In this document: positions 25,799 to 34,400 of the stretch, in pieces
Numbering within the stretch: position 1 is the first letter of the stretch
Layout of the letters: each line of letters begins with the position of its first letter
Assembly (NCBI RefSeq): GCF_001611675.1
Contig: NZ_CP014766.1
Span: forward strand, 3,100,001-3,164,000
DNA: 64,000 nucleotides
Source of the DNA: Pontibacter akesuensis
GTDB taxonomy: Bacteria; Bacteroidota; Bacteroidia; Cytophagales; Hymenobacteraceae
Reading direction: 5' to 3'
Program-made: the position numbers and the translations under genes
Notes under the pieces: generated by a model
The model's input: only the letters and a program-made list of their open reading frames with translations
Databases searched by the model: none
What the model was told of the DNA's origin: nothing

Positions 25799-26875
25799 AT
25801 GTCTACAAAATCTTTTAAGAACAAAAGATTTAGAAATATTGGAGTACTTACAGTCTTGGCTGTATACTTTCTGATATTAGTCGGAGGAATCGTACGAAGC
25901 ACCGGTTCAGGAATGGGATGCCCAGACTGGCCTAAATGCTTCGGCAGTTGGGTTCCTCCGACTGATGTCAGTCAATTACCAGAAGATTACCTGGAGGTTT
26001 ACAAGCAGAAGCGAATAGAGAAAAACGAGAAGTTGGCTGCTTACCTGGACAAACTAGGTTTTGAAGAAGTATCCGCTGCCATATTCTCGCATCCGAACCA
26101 GTACATTGAAACAGAGTTCAATGTCACAAAGACCTGGATTGAATACATAAACAGGTTGGTTGGTGCGTTAATAGGAATTTTCATCTTTCTGAAGGTTCTC
26201 TATTCCATCCCTTACCTAAGAACCGATAAAACAGTATTTTTTCTGTCACTGGCCAGTTTTGTTATGGTTGGTTTTCAAGGTTGGTTAGGCTCTATTGTGG
26301 TATCTACCAATTTGTTGCCGGTAGTTGTAACGATACACATGGCCTTGGCCTTAGTTTTAGTAGCCATGTTGCAGTACGTGGTTGCCAGAGCTTATAAAGA
26401 GGATATCGCTGAGAACGTTGACTACTCCTCTAAGGTAAATGCACTACTTTGGGTATTGGCCATTATTACTTTTGGGCAGATTCTGGTAGGAACACAGGTG
26501 CGGGAAGAAGTGGACCTTGTTTCGTTTATGATGAACGGTGCAGGCCGGGAGACGTGGGTTGATCAGTTGGGAAATTACTTCTACTTCCATCGTTCCTTTT
26601 CCATAGTAGTTTTGGCGCTGCATGTATACATCGCCTACCACTTGTACAAAATCATGAGCAGGCAGATAACGCTGCTTACGCACCTGATGCTGGTGCTGCT
26701 TGGTGCCGAGATTGTGATCGGTATTATTATGGCCTATTTTGCCATACCACCGGTATTACAGCCTCTGCACCTGACATTCGGGTCGCTTTTGTTCGGCGTG
26801 CAGTTTCAGCTAATTATCGTTTACCATTATGCCTCTAAAAGGGCATTTAAACCGCAGGCAGTTGTTCATAACTAA
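25799..26875 (+). CDS. ctaA: Heme A synthase, COX15/CtaA family
   Basis: 358 residues from ATG 25799; a TTG at 25796 is also in frame. It has eight membrane helices with heme-ligand histidines in 'NRLVGALIGIF', 'VTIHMALALVLV', 'YFHRSFSIVVLALHVYIAYH' and 'LQPLHLTFGSLLFG'. The extracellular loop contains 'GSGMGCPDWPKCFGSWVPP', the Cys pair seen in this family. It oxidises the heme O methyl group to give heme A for the neighbouring oxidase. It starts nine nt after coxA and its TAA overlaps the next ATG. Confidence 0.94.
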   Translation: MSTKSFKNKRFRNIGVLTVLAVYFLILVGGIVRSTGSGMGCPDWPKCFGSWVPPTDVSQLPEDYLEVYKQKRIEKNEKLAAYLDKLGFEEVSAAIFSHPNQYIETEFNVTKTWIEYINRLVGALIGIFIFLKVLYSIPYLRTDKTVFFLSLASFVMVGFQGWLGSIVVSTNLLPVVVTIHMALALVLVAMLQYVVARAYKEDIAENVDYSSKVNALLWVLAIITFGQILVGTQVREEVDLVSFMMNGAGRETWVDQLGNYFYFHRSFSIVVLALHVYIAYHLYKIMSRQITLLTHLMLVLLGAEIVIGIIMAYFAIPPVLQPLHLTFGSLLFGVQFQLIIVYHYASKRAFKPQAVVHN

Positions 26876-27771
26876 TGTATTCACAAAAGTCAGACATACT
26901 ACTGCAGCCATACGCTATGATGCATAAAGCAGCAGCATATTTCCAGTTACTGAAGTTCAGGCTAAGCTTAACTGTTGCTTTTTCTAGTGCCATTGGTTTT
27001 ATACTTGGTTATCCCAATAGTAAGTGGTATGATATTGCGCTGGTGATGCTGGGGGGCATGTTGGTAACAGGATCCGCGAACATCATCAACCAGATCATAG
27101 AGAAGGACCTGGATAAGCTGATGAAGCGCACTGCCAAACGACCTTTGCCAACCGGGCAGGTAAGCGTACTGGAGGCCGTGGTGTTCTGTGTGCTGCTGGG
27201 TGTATCGGGGGCTGCTTTGCTTGCTTTATACTTTAACCCACTTGCGGCAGCGCTTTCTTTGCTTTCCCTTGTCCTGTACGGTTTCATCTATACGCCACTC
27301 AAGCAAATTAACCCGATCTGCGTTTTTGTTGGCGCAATCCCAGGGGCAATGCCTCCACTAATCGGGTGGGTGGCCGCTACCGGTTCCATCGATATACAGG
27401 CAATCATTTTATTCGGGATACAGTTTTTCTGGCAGTTCCCGCACTTTTGGGCCATTGCCTGGGTGCTGGATGATGACTATAAGAAAGCTGGTTTTAAGAT
27501 GCTGCCAATGGCTGGTGGTAAAAACCTGAAAACAGCTATTCAGATTATGAGCTATACGCTTGTGCTGATACCGCTAAGCCTGCTGCCGTTGCAGTTTGGT
27601 ATGACGGGAACAACATCAGCCATGATTGCGGTGATATGTGGTGTGCTGTTTCTGGCGCAGACGTTTTACCTGATGCGCACCTGCTCTAAAAAAGCGGCGA
27701 TGAGCATCATGTTTGGATCTTTCCTGTATCTGCCCATTGTGCAGATAGCCTTTGTGTTAGATAAAATTTAA
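26875..27771 (+). CDS. cyoE: Protoheme IX farnesyltransferase (heme O synthase)
   Basis: 298 residues of the UbiA superfamily with nine membrane helices. The two prenyl-diphosphate/Mg sites are visible as 'NIINQIIEKDLDKLMKRTAKRPLPTG' (NxxxD-like, D-x-x-D-x-x-M-x-R-T) and 'WVLDDDYKKAGFKMLPM' (YKKAG motif). It transfers a farnesyl group to heme B, giving heme O, which CtaA then converts to heme A. The first 16 codons look unusual; an internal Met (MMHKAAAYFQLLKFR) could be the real start. Confidence 0.95.
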   Translation: MYSQKSDILLQPYAMMHKAAAYFQLLKFRLSLTVAFSSAIGFILGYPNSKWYDIALVMLGGMLVTGSANIINQIIEKDLDKLMKRTAKRPLPTGQVSVLEAVVFCVLLGVSGAALLALYFNPLAAALSLLSLVLYGFIYTPLKQINPICVFVGAIPGAMPPLIGWVAATGSIDIQAIILFGIQFFWQFPHFWAIAWVLDDDYKKAGFKMLPMAGGKNLKTAIQIMSYTLVLIPLSLLPLQFGMTGTTSAMIAVICGVLFLAQTFYLMRTCSKKAAMSIMFGSFLYLPIVQIAFVLDKI

Positions 27772-27780
27772 ATTTCAGCT

Positions 27781-28365
27781 ATGGCTAATGTTCCTATAGA
27801 TAACCATAACAACTCTGGTGGGGTGCACCCACTAAAGTTTTCGCTGTGGTTGATTATTATAAGTATAATCATGATGTTTGCAGCTTTTACCAGCGCATAC
27901 ATCGTAAGGCGGGAGGAGGGAAACTGGTTAGAGTACGACCTGCCTTCTATTCTGCTGATCAACACCATCATTATCATTTTAAGCTCTGTTACGATGCAGC
28001 TGGCACATAACGCGGCAAGAAATGATAACATGAAGATGCTGAAGCTGATGCTGCTGCTGACGATCGGTTTGGGCATCGCTTTTCTGATCGGGCAGCTCAA
28101 TGGATGGTCAGAACTGGTGGATAACAAAGTGTTCTTTGGCGGATCAGGAGCCAACCCTTCCGGCTCGTTTCTGTATGTACTTACAGGCGTGCACGGGTTT
28201 CACCTGGTAACCGGGCTTATCTTTGTGCTGATCGTGTTTTTCAGCAGCCTGAATTATAAAATCCATTCGAAGAACATGCTGCGGATACATTTGTGTACCG
28301 TTTACTGGCACTTTTTAGGTGGACTTTGGCTATATTTGTACATCTTCTTAAGAATAAATCACTAA
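27781..28365 (+). CDS. Cytochrome c oxidase subunit III-like protein, first copy (194 aa)
   Basis: A short subunit III (CyoC/CoxC) with five membrane helices: 'FSLWLIIISIIMMFAAFTSAYIVRREEGNW' (helix 1), 'TIIIILSSVTMQLAHNAARND', 'LGIAFLIGQLNGWSEL', 'LTGVHGFHLVTGLIFVL' and 'LCTVYWHFLGGLWLYLYIFL'. The typical 'G-HG-H--G' and 'YWHF-G--W' features are present. It begins nine nt after cyoE. Together with the next gene it forms a pair of tandem subunit III proteins, an arrangement I also associate with other Bacteroidota operons of this type. Confidence 0.9.
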   Translation: MANVPIDNHNNSGGVHPLKFSLWLIIISIIMMFAAFTSAYIVRREEGNWLEYDLPSILLINTIIIILSSVTMQLAHNAARNDNMKMLKLMLLLTIGLGIAFLIGQLNGWSELVDNKVFFGGSGANPSGSFLYVLTGVHGFHLVTGLIFVLIVFFSSLNYKIHSKNMLRIHLCTVYWHFLGGLWLYLYIFLRINH

Positions 28366-28388
28366 ACACGTTTTTCATTTAATAAACT

Positions 28389-29135
28389 ATGTCTACTTCA
28401 ACTCCGCTGGAAGTGCCTAACGCAGGTACATGGGATGGTGGCAATGAGCCATTGAAAGCGAGCTATGGTAAACTCATGATGTGGTTTTTCCTGCTATCAG
28501 ATGCGTTTACTTTTGGGGCTCTTCTAACCGTTTATGGATTATCACGCCATAACCATATGCCTTATACCGGTGAGCCGGATGCATTTGTGTTTTCCACGCA
28601 GTGGTGGCCGATTCCTGAAAAAGTATACAATGCCTTCCCAGGTTTTCATGGAGTAGACCTGCCATTGGCGTTTGTGGCCTTAATGACCATGATCCTCATT
28701 CTTTCCTCCGTAACCATGGTACTTGCCGTCGAGGCCGGCCACCGCATGGACAAGAACGATGTGCAGAAGTGGTTACTTTGGACTATCCTTTTCGGGTCTA
28801 TCTTCCTGGGTTGCCAGGCATGGGAGTGGGCTCACTTTATAACAGGTACTGAGGAGGGTATGGTATTGGCTGATGGTTCACGCATATTCGGGGCTAACAT
28901 GACCTATAACCAGTACGGGCCTCCGCTGTTTGCAAACTTGTTCTTCTTTATTACAGGTTTCCACGGCACGCACGTTTTCTCTGGGGTAGTGCTGTTGATA
29001 CTCATCTTCTTCAATACCGTGTTTGGCGTGTATGAGAAGCGAGGCCATTATGAGATGGTTGAGAAAGTAGGCCTTTACTGGCACTTTGTAGACCTGGTGT
29101 GGGTATTCGTATTCACGTTCTTCTACCTGATCTAA
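28389..29135 (+). CDS. Cytochrome c oxidase subunit III, second copy (248 aa)
   Basis: 248 residues with about five to six helices. Family features are 'KLMMWFFLLSDAFTFGALLTVYG' at the start, 'ILSSVTMVLAVEAGHRMDKN', 'FLGCQAWEWAHFI', 'FFITGFHGTHVFSGVVLLILIF' and 'GLYWHFVDLVWVFVFTFFYL'. It is a fuller subunit III than its neighbour. Both probably assemble into the same oxidase. The region after it (29136-29216) contains an imperfect hairpin (29160-29184) with one AAGTATA motif. Confidence 0.92.
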   Translation: MSTSTPLEVPNAGTWDGGNEPLKASYGKLMMWFFLLSDAFTFGALLTVYGLSRHNHMPYTGEPDAFVFSTQWWPIPEKVYNAFPGFHGVDLPLAFVALMTMILILSSVTMVLAVEAGHRMDKNDVQKWLLWTILFGSIFLGCQAWEWAHFITGTEEGMVLADGSRIFGANMTYNQYGPPLFANLFFFITGFHGTHVFSGVVLLILIFFNTVFGVYEKRGHYEMVEKVGLYWHFVDLVWVFVFTFFYLI

Positions 29136-29216
29136 TTTAGAGGCATAACAAAAGCCATTCCGCCTAAGTATAAAATACTAGCGGCGTGAACGCGAAAAAA
29201 AAGACATTCCTATATT

Positions 29217-29561
29217 ATGGCACACCATACTACCGATAGCGACCTTCACCACCAGGGTGAAATACCAAAGGCTCAGACCAAAGCCATCTGGAAAACATTT
29301 GGCATACTTGTAGGCTTAACAGCGCTGGAGTTCGTGTTTGCGTTCTTCATGGAAGCTGGCACAGCCCGTAACGCCATCTTTATTATACTTACCCTGTTCA
29401 AGGCGTTTTACATTGTGGCGGAGTTCATGCACTTAAAGCATGAGACAAAGGGCCTGATCTGGTCCATCATTATCCCGCTTGCATTGCTGATATGGCTCAT
29501 GGTAGCACTTCTTTCGGAAGGCAGCTATTACTTTGAATCCATAACGAACTACTTCAACTAA
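29217..29561 (+). CDS. Cytochrome c oxidase subunit IV family protein (114 aa)
   Basis: 114 residues with three membrane helices (residues about 27-47, 54-72, 82-102). Typical elements are 'KAIWKTFGILVGLTALEFVFAF', 'NAIFIILTLFKAFYIVAEFMHLKHETKG' and 'IIPLALLIWLMVALLSEG'. This is the small CyoD/CtaF-like prokaryotic subunit IV that stabilises subunits I and III. Its N-terminus is His-rich (HHTTDSDLHHQGE). Confidence 0.9.
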   Translation: MAHHTTDSDLHHQGEIPKAQTKAIWKTFGILVGLTALEFVFAFFMEAGTARNAIFIILTLFKAFYIVAEFMHLKHETKGLIWSIIIPLALLIWLMVALLSEGSYYFESITNYFN

Positions 29562-29574
29562 GTACATCTTATAA

Positions 29575-30234
29575 ATGAAACCTTTAAAGGCACTAGTGTT
29601 AGGTCTCCTACTGCTAGTGCCTATTCTTATTTTTATCTTTATCAGTGTGTTTGGTGTTCACCATTTTTCACTGAAAACCTACTATCCCAAGCTCGATGAG
29701 CGGGGAGAGGTGGTGTACAATGCCGCCGGCGATACCGTTTTTCAGACGGTTCCTTATTTTGATTTCGTGTCGCAGCAGGGAGACAGCCTTAGCCAGACAG
29801 ACCTGGACAGCACGATCTACGTCATCAGTTTCTTTGAGCCTTCCTGTCCGAATCCGTGCCAGGACCTGCTCTCTAAGCTGAAGCGGGTACACGATGCTTA
29901 CGAAAACATCCCACAAGTAAAGTTTGTTTCTATCAGTGTAAGCCAACAGCAGGATAGTCTGCAACTGTTGCAACAGCTAAGCAACAGATTTGAGGCGCAG
30001 CCGGAGCGATGGTACTTCCTGACGGGTAGCCCGGCTGAAAGAGCGGATTTCCGTGAGGCTGTAACAATAGGCATGAGCGGTGATTCTACAGTTGCAGACA
30101 GTGGGGCAAGAATCATACTGGTGGATAAGCAAAAGCAGGTCCGCGGCATTTACGATGGTACAGGGAATAAGGAAATTGATCGCTTAAAATTAGAAATAAA
30201 CGTTTTGCTGGATGACTACAGTAAGAGAAAATAG
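29575..30234 (+). CDS. SCO1/SenC-like protein, His copper ligand apparently absent
   Basis: 219 residues: an N-terminal membrane anchor (VLGLLLLVPILIFIFISVFGV), then a periplasmic thioredoxin fold with the copper site 'SFFEPSCPNPCQDLLSKL' (CxxxC). Sco proteins bind Cu with this Cys pair and a downstream His, and deliver it to CuA of subunit II. Here the usual H-S-x-x-F-x-L-V-D stretch reads 'ADSGARIILVDKQKQVRG', with Ser where His is expected. So it may not load Cu in the usual way, or may be a thiol-disulfide reductant for CuA. Context, downstream of the oxidase genes, still supports an assembly role. The next gene starts inside it (23 nt overlap). Confidence 0.85.
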   Translation: MKPLKALVLGLLLLVPILIFIFISVFGVHHFSLKTYYPKLDERGEVVYNAAGDTVFQTVPYFDFVSQQGDSLSQTDLDSTIYVISFFEPSCPNPCQDLLSKLKRVHDAYENIPQVKFVSISVSQQQDSLQLLQQLSNRFEAQPERWYFLTGSPAERADFREAVTIGMSGDSTVADSGARIILVDKQKQVRGIYDGTGNKEIDRLKLEINVLLDDYSKRK

Positions 30235-30766
30235 CGCAACGAACAGTAACGACAAGAAATTTCTGACGCTTATCGCCATCTTGTCGGTAGCCATACCCGT
30301 AGTGGTGGCGGTGCTTTTTTTTATGCCGAAAGCCAATAACCCGGGAGTAGATGTTTCTTATTTGCCAACCCTTCATGCCATACTCAACTCGCTCACTGCG
30401 GTGGCACTCGTTATCGGGTACTACAATGTGAAGCGTGGAAACGTGATGGTGCACCGCGGAGCCATGCTGGCGGCATTTAGTTTGTCGGCCATCTTCCTGG
30501 TTTCGTATGTTACCTACCATTTCCTGGGGCAGCGAACTATCTACGGCGGGGAAGGTGTTTTAAAGTACATCTATTACTTCGTGCTGCTCACGCATATTGT
30601 GTTGGCTGTCGTAATTGTTCCGCTGGTACTGTTGTCCGTATACTATGGTATCAGCAGCCAGTTGGCGCGCCACCGCCGCATCTCCAGATGGACCTTCCCG
30701 ATCTGGCTGTACGTGGCCGTTACGGGTGTGCTGGTTTACCTGATGATATCGCCTTATTACACTTAA
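30212..30766 (+). CDS. DUF420 membrane protein (184 aa)
   Basis: 184 residues with five membrane helices, the DUF420 layout: 'FLTLIAILSVAIPVVVAVLFFM', 'LPTLHAILNSLTAVALVIGYY', 'HRGAMLAAFSLSAIFLVSYVTYHFLG', 'YYFVLLTHIVLAVVIVPLVLLSVYYG' and 'FPIWLYVAVTGVLVYLMI'. Conserved His residues (LHAxLN, VHRGAM, YH, LLTHI) lie at membrane borders as in other members. The family is usually found beside cytochrome oxidase genes and is thought to help assembly, with no shown reaction. It begins inside the Sco gene by 23 nt. Confidence 0.9.
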   Translation: MTTVRENSATNSNDKKFLTLIAILSVAIPVVVAVLFFMPKANNPGVDVSYLPTLHAILNSLTAVALVIGYYNVKRGNVMVHRGAMLAAFSLSAIFLVSYVTYHFLGQRTIYGGEGVLKYIYYFVLLTHIVLAVVIVPLVLLSVYYGISSQLARHRRISRWTFPIWLYVAVTGVLVYLMISPYYT

Positions 30767-30795
30767 TTTTTAAACGCTAGTTTACTTTAGATTTT

Positions 30796-31059
30796 ATGAA
30801 AAACGGTTTGCGTAAAATCATAACAGTTTTAAGTATAGCATTCATATTTGTGTTTGCCACAACGGATGCCTACAGCCAGTGTGCCATGTGCCGTGCCACG
30901 GTGGAGTCGAACGTGGGCACCGGTAGCAAGGAGCCTGAGAACCAGGTTGGTTCTGGCTTGAACACGGGTATACTTTACCTGATGGCTATTCCGTATGTGT
31001 TAATCGGTGCCGTTGGTTTCCTATGGTACATGAATAACAAAAAGGCAAAAGCCAAATAA
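30796..31059 (+). CDS. Small exported CxxC membrane protein at the end of the respiratory operon (87 aa)
   Basis: An 87-residue protein: a signal sequence (KIITVLSIAFIFVFATTDAYS), then 'QCAMCRATVESNVGTGSK' with a CAMC pair straight after the cleavage site, then one membrane helix (GILYLMAIPYVLIGAVGFLWYM) and a Lys-rich cytoplasmic tail. It places two Cys in the periplasm next to the membrane. It lies 29 nt after the DUF420 gene and before the operon terminator, so it is the last gene of this transcript. I know no function. A thiol or copper-handling role in oxidase assembly is plausible from motif and context only. Confidence 0.7.
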   Translation: MKNGLRKIITVLSIAFIFVFATTDAYSQCAMCRATVESNVGTGSKEPENQVGSGLNTGILYLMAIPYVLIGAVGFLWYMNNKKAKAK

Positions 31060-31081
31060 TAATCAACCCTCTAAATTAATG

Positions 31082-31130
31082 GCCATCTTTCCTGCAGCAG
31101 CCTGTGCTGTAGGAAAGATGGCTTTTTTTT
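31082..31130 (+). terminator. Strong terminator of the respiratory operon
   Basis: GCCATCTTTCCTGCAGCA and TGCTGTAGGAAAGATGGC pair with one mismatch around a 5-nt loop. An eight-T run follows. Confidence 0.92.
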
Positions 31131-31143
31131 GTTCTCCTGTTTA

Positions 31144-31172
31144 CCCAAGATAAGTATAGCCAGATACCTTTG
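31144..31172 (+). promoter_or_regulatory. Candidate promoter upstream of the sensor kinase
   Basis: TACCTTTG at 31165-31172 matches the -7 consensus; the best -33 candidate is a TTTA just upstream at about 31140. Transcription would start near 31180, giving a leader of over 200 nt before the kinase. A possible leaderless ORF of 52-54 codons (31175/31181 to 31336) lies inside this leader. It is basic and Phe/Arg-rich with no recognised domain, and is weakly supported. Confidence 0.45.
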
Positions 31173-31402
31173 AGATGGACATGTTTCATGGTATAAGAAG
31201 TAGCAAAAAGTACAACATTGGGCAGCTAGGTAAGGCAAAGGTTTTCTTCAGCAGCATCCGCTTCCAAAAGCCTGTAACTGGTAACTTTATATACATTCCT
31301 GGGCTGCGTTTACGCTTCAGGTGCAGCAAACCTTAGCATGATTCTTGCGCATGTGGCGGTTGTGCCGCGTTTTGCTTAAATTCGTGGATAAACCGCATTG
31401 CC

Positions 31403-34400
31403 TTGGATCGGAAAGCTACTCTTCTGTTTTTTTTAGTGATGATGCTGCTGTGCTTTCTGGCGACAGCAGTTCTGTATTTTGGCATTCCGGCATCGCTGCA
31501 GACAAAGGAGGATTACAAGGCAGAGGCACGGGAAATTGAGCAAAGCGTGCAGCATTGCATTGAAGAAGCGCATACTCAGGCGGCGCAGTTGGCCCCTAAA
31601 CTCGGCAAAAACACTATTCATTTTTCTGCCCTTTTAAAAGCCTCAGAGTACCCGGTGCTCATTTACCGCTCTGGTAAACTGGTATTCTGGTCGAACCACT
31701 CCATCGTGCCGCAGGTGAGCCTGCCCTCTCCACTTAAAACCCCGACGGCAATCGAAAATGAGTATGGCCGTTTTGTGGTTGTGCCGCACCAGGTTCGGGA
31801 GTATGAGGTGGATGTATATATTCCGCTGCAGGTAGATTACCAACTGGATTACGCATACCTCACACCAAAACTGGATGAGGATGTTTTTAGTGAAATGTGC
31901 GTGCAATTGATTCTGGATGCCGATGCTCCATTGCCGCACGTGCGCACCTACGATGGCCAGTTCCTTTTTGCGCTTGACTTTGACAAAAGCCGCAATACGG
32001 CCAAGATGGACCGGCTGGAGTTGGCGTTGCTAACCTTTGGATTGCTGTTTTATGTGTTGTTCGCCGTAGCCTTGTGCCGGCGTTACGTGCGGCGGCACGC
32101 CTATAGCAAGGGAGTGCTGGTGCTGCTAGCGCTGCTGATATCGATGCGCCTGTTGCTGCTGGTGCTCAACCTTCCGTTTGCTTTCGGCGAGGTGGAGCTG
32201 TTTGACCCAAGGTTCTATGCGGCCTCCATCTGGTCGCCTTCGGTAGGCGATCTGCTGCTGAACATGCTGCTATTGCTGGTGGTGGCAGGCAGCTGCCTAT
32301 ACTTATTTATCCGCAACAGGGCCGTTTCCCGCATAGCGCTGTTGCCGCAGGAGAAAACGCAGCCGCTGCTGGTGGCCTGCATGCTGCTCTTCTTTTTTCT
32401 GCTGCTGCTGCTTTTCCGCTTTTACTATAACATTTACCACAACACCCCGCTGGTGCTTGACATCACCCGCTCCCTTGATTTTACAAGATACCGGATTCTG
32501 ATGTACGGCATTATGCTGGTGCATACACTGGCGCTGTGCATGTTCACGTACATGCTGGCTACGGTGGTGTCGGTGCTGGTGCCGAAGGAACCTTCTACCG
32601 GGCCGTACAAGCTGTTGCTGCTGATAGCCGGTATTCTGCTGATGCTGACAGGCTGGTTTGTGACGGAGCTGTTTACGGTGGTTTTCGTGGGCTTCGTTTT
32701 CTGGGCCATTATCATCTTTGCGGCGCAGCACCAGAATGCGGTAAGTATGGCTTACCGGACGTACCTGTTTTTCTTTTTGGTTGTGATCGTGAGTGCCATC
32801 ACGGGCGCCATGTCGTTGTTTTCGCATTACCACAACGACCTGAAGACGTACAAGCAGAACCTTGCTTTCAATATCCTGCAGGATAACGACGTGCTGGGCG
32901 AGTACCAACTAAACCAGGTGGCGACCCAGATCGCCTCAGACGAGCTGATACAGTCGAAGATGATGGGACCGTATGTGGATGCTTTTTTCATCAAGCGTAA
33001 AATTACAAAGCAGTACCTGAACGAGTACTTCGACAAGTATGAGATCAGCGTGCTGCTTTTCGACGGGAACGGCAGGACACTGGAAAGCGCCGACACAACG
33101 GCCACTACACTGCAGGAGCTGCGACGCCAGTTCGATCAGCCCGGTACGCAGACAGAACATGAAAACCTATTCCTGCTGAAGGACCCGATGCGCTATAACG
33201 CGCGCGTGTACCTCAAGCTGATTCAGGTGCCGCTCGGCAACAGGCAGACCGGGACAATTGCGCTGCGCCTTACGCTGAAGAAGCTCTTGCCGAACAGCGT
33301 AGTGCCGGAACTTCTCACCGACCAGAAGTATGACCAGCCGTTCCGCCGCGACATGCTGAGCTACGCCATTTACGATGACACCAAACTGCGCTACAGCGAA
33401 GGCGAGTACGATTACGCCACAAACTTCAATCCCTATTTGCTGGAAAAGGAGGAGTTTTACCGCCAGGGTCTGGCGCACGGTAACTACCACCATTTCGGCG
33501 TACAGAGCAGCAAAGGACATGTTCTCATTATCACCACCGAGAAGTATGGCAGCCGGGAAGTACTGTCTAATTTCTCGTTTTTGTTCTTGCTGTTCCTGGG
33601 AGGGTTGATTCTGAGCGGTATGTTATACTTGCTGGTACGGCGACGGCATTTGCGCCCGTTCAGCCCGAACTTCAGCACCAAGATTCAGATTTTCCTCAAT
33701 TTCGGAATTCTGCTTCCGATGCTGCTCATCAGCGTCACCACGGCCAGCCTGGTAACTGCCTCCTATAAAAAAGACCTGATGCAGACGTACGAGCAGCGGG
33801 GAGAGGCGATACAGGATTATCTGTCGCAGCAACTTAGCCAGCGTTTGCTGCAAAGCCCCGAGCAATTGCAGCAAAGTATAGCCGACATCGCGGCCATCTC
33901 TGAAACCGATATTAACCTGTACGACCGGCACGGCAAACTGCTGGTCACCAGTCAACCGCTGATTTTTGAGGCGGGGCTACTTTCTAAGTTGGTGAATCCG
34001 GAAGCCTTTGCGGCCATTTCGGAACGGCAGGCGCTCAGGGTGCTGCTGGAGGAGCAAACCGGCAATTTAAGCTTCAATGCTATTTACCTGCCGCTCCGTT
34101 ACGAGAGCAATCCAGCCGAGCTAGCCGGCTTTATCGGCATTCCGTTTTTTGACTCTGAAAAGGAGTTGGACCTGAAGCTGATTGAGCTGGTGACAACCAC
34201 CATGAACATTTTCACGGTGATGTTCATCACGTTCATGGTGCTCACCTTCTTTGCCTCCCGCGCCCTGACCGTGCCGCTGCGCATGCTGGCTGATAAGCTA
34301 AACCGCACTTCGCTGACAGGGAAAAATGAAATGCTGGCCTACAAAGGAGCCGATGAAATAGGAATGCTGGTGAACGAGTACAACCGCATGCTGCTCACGC

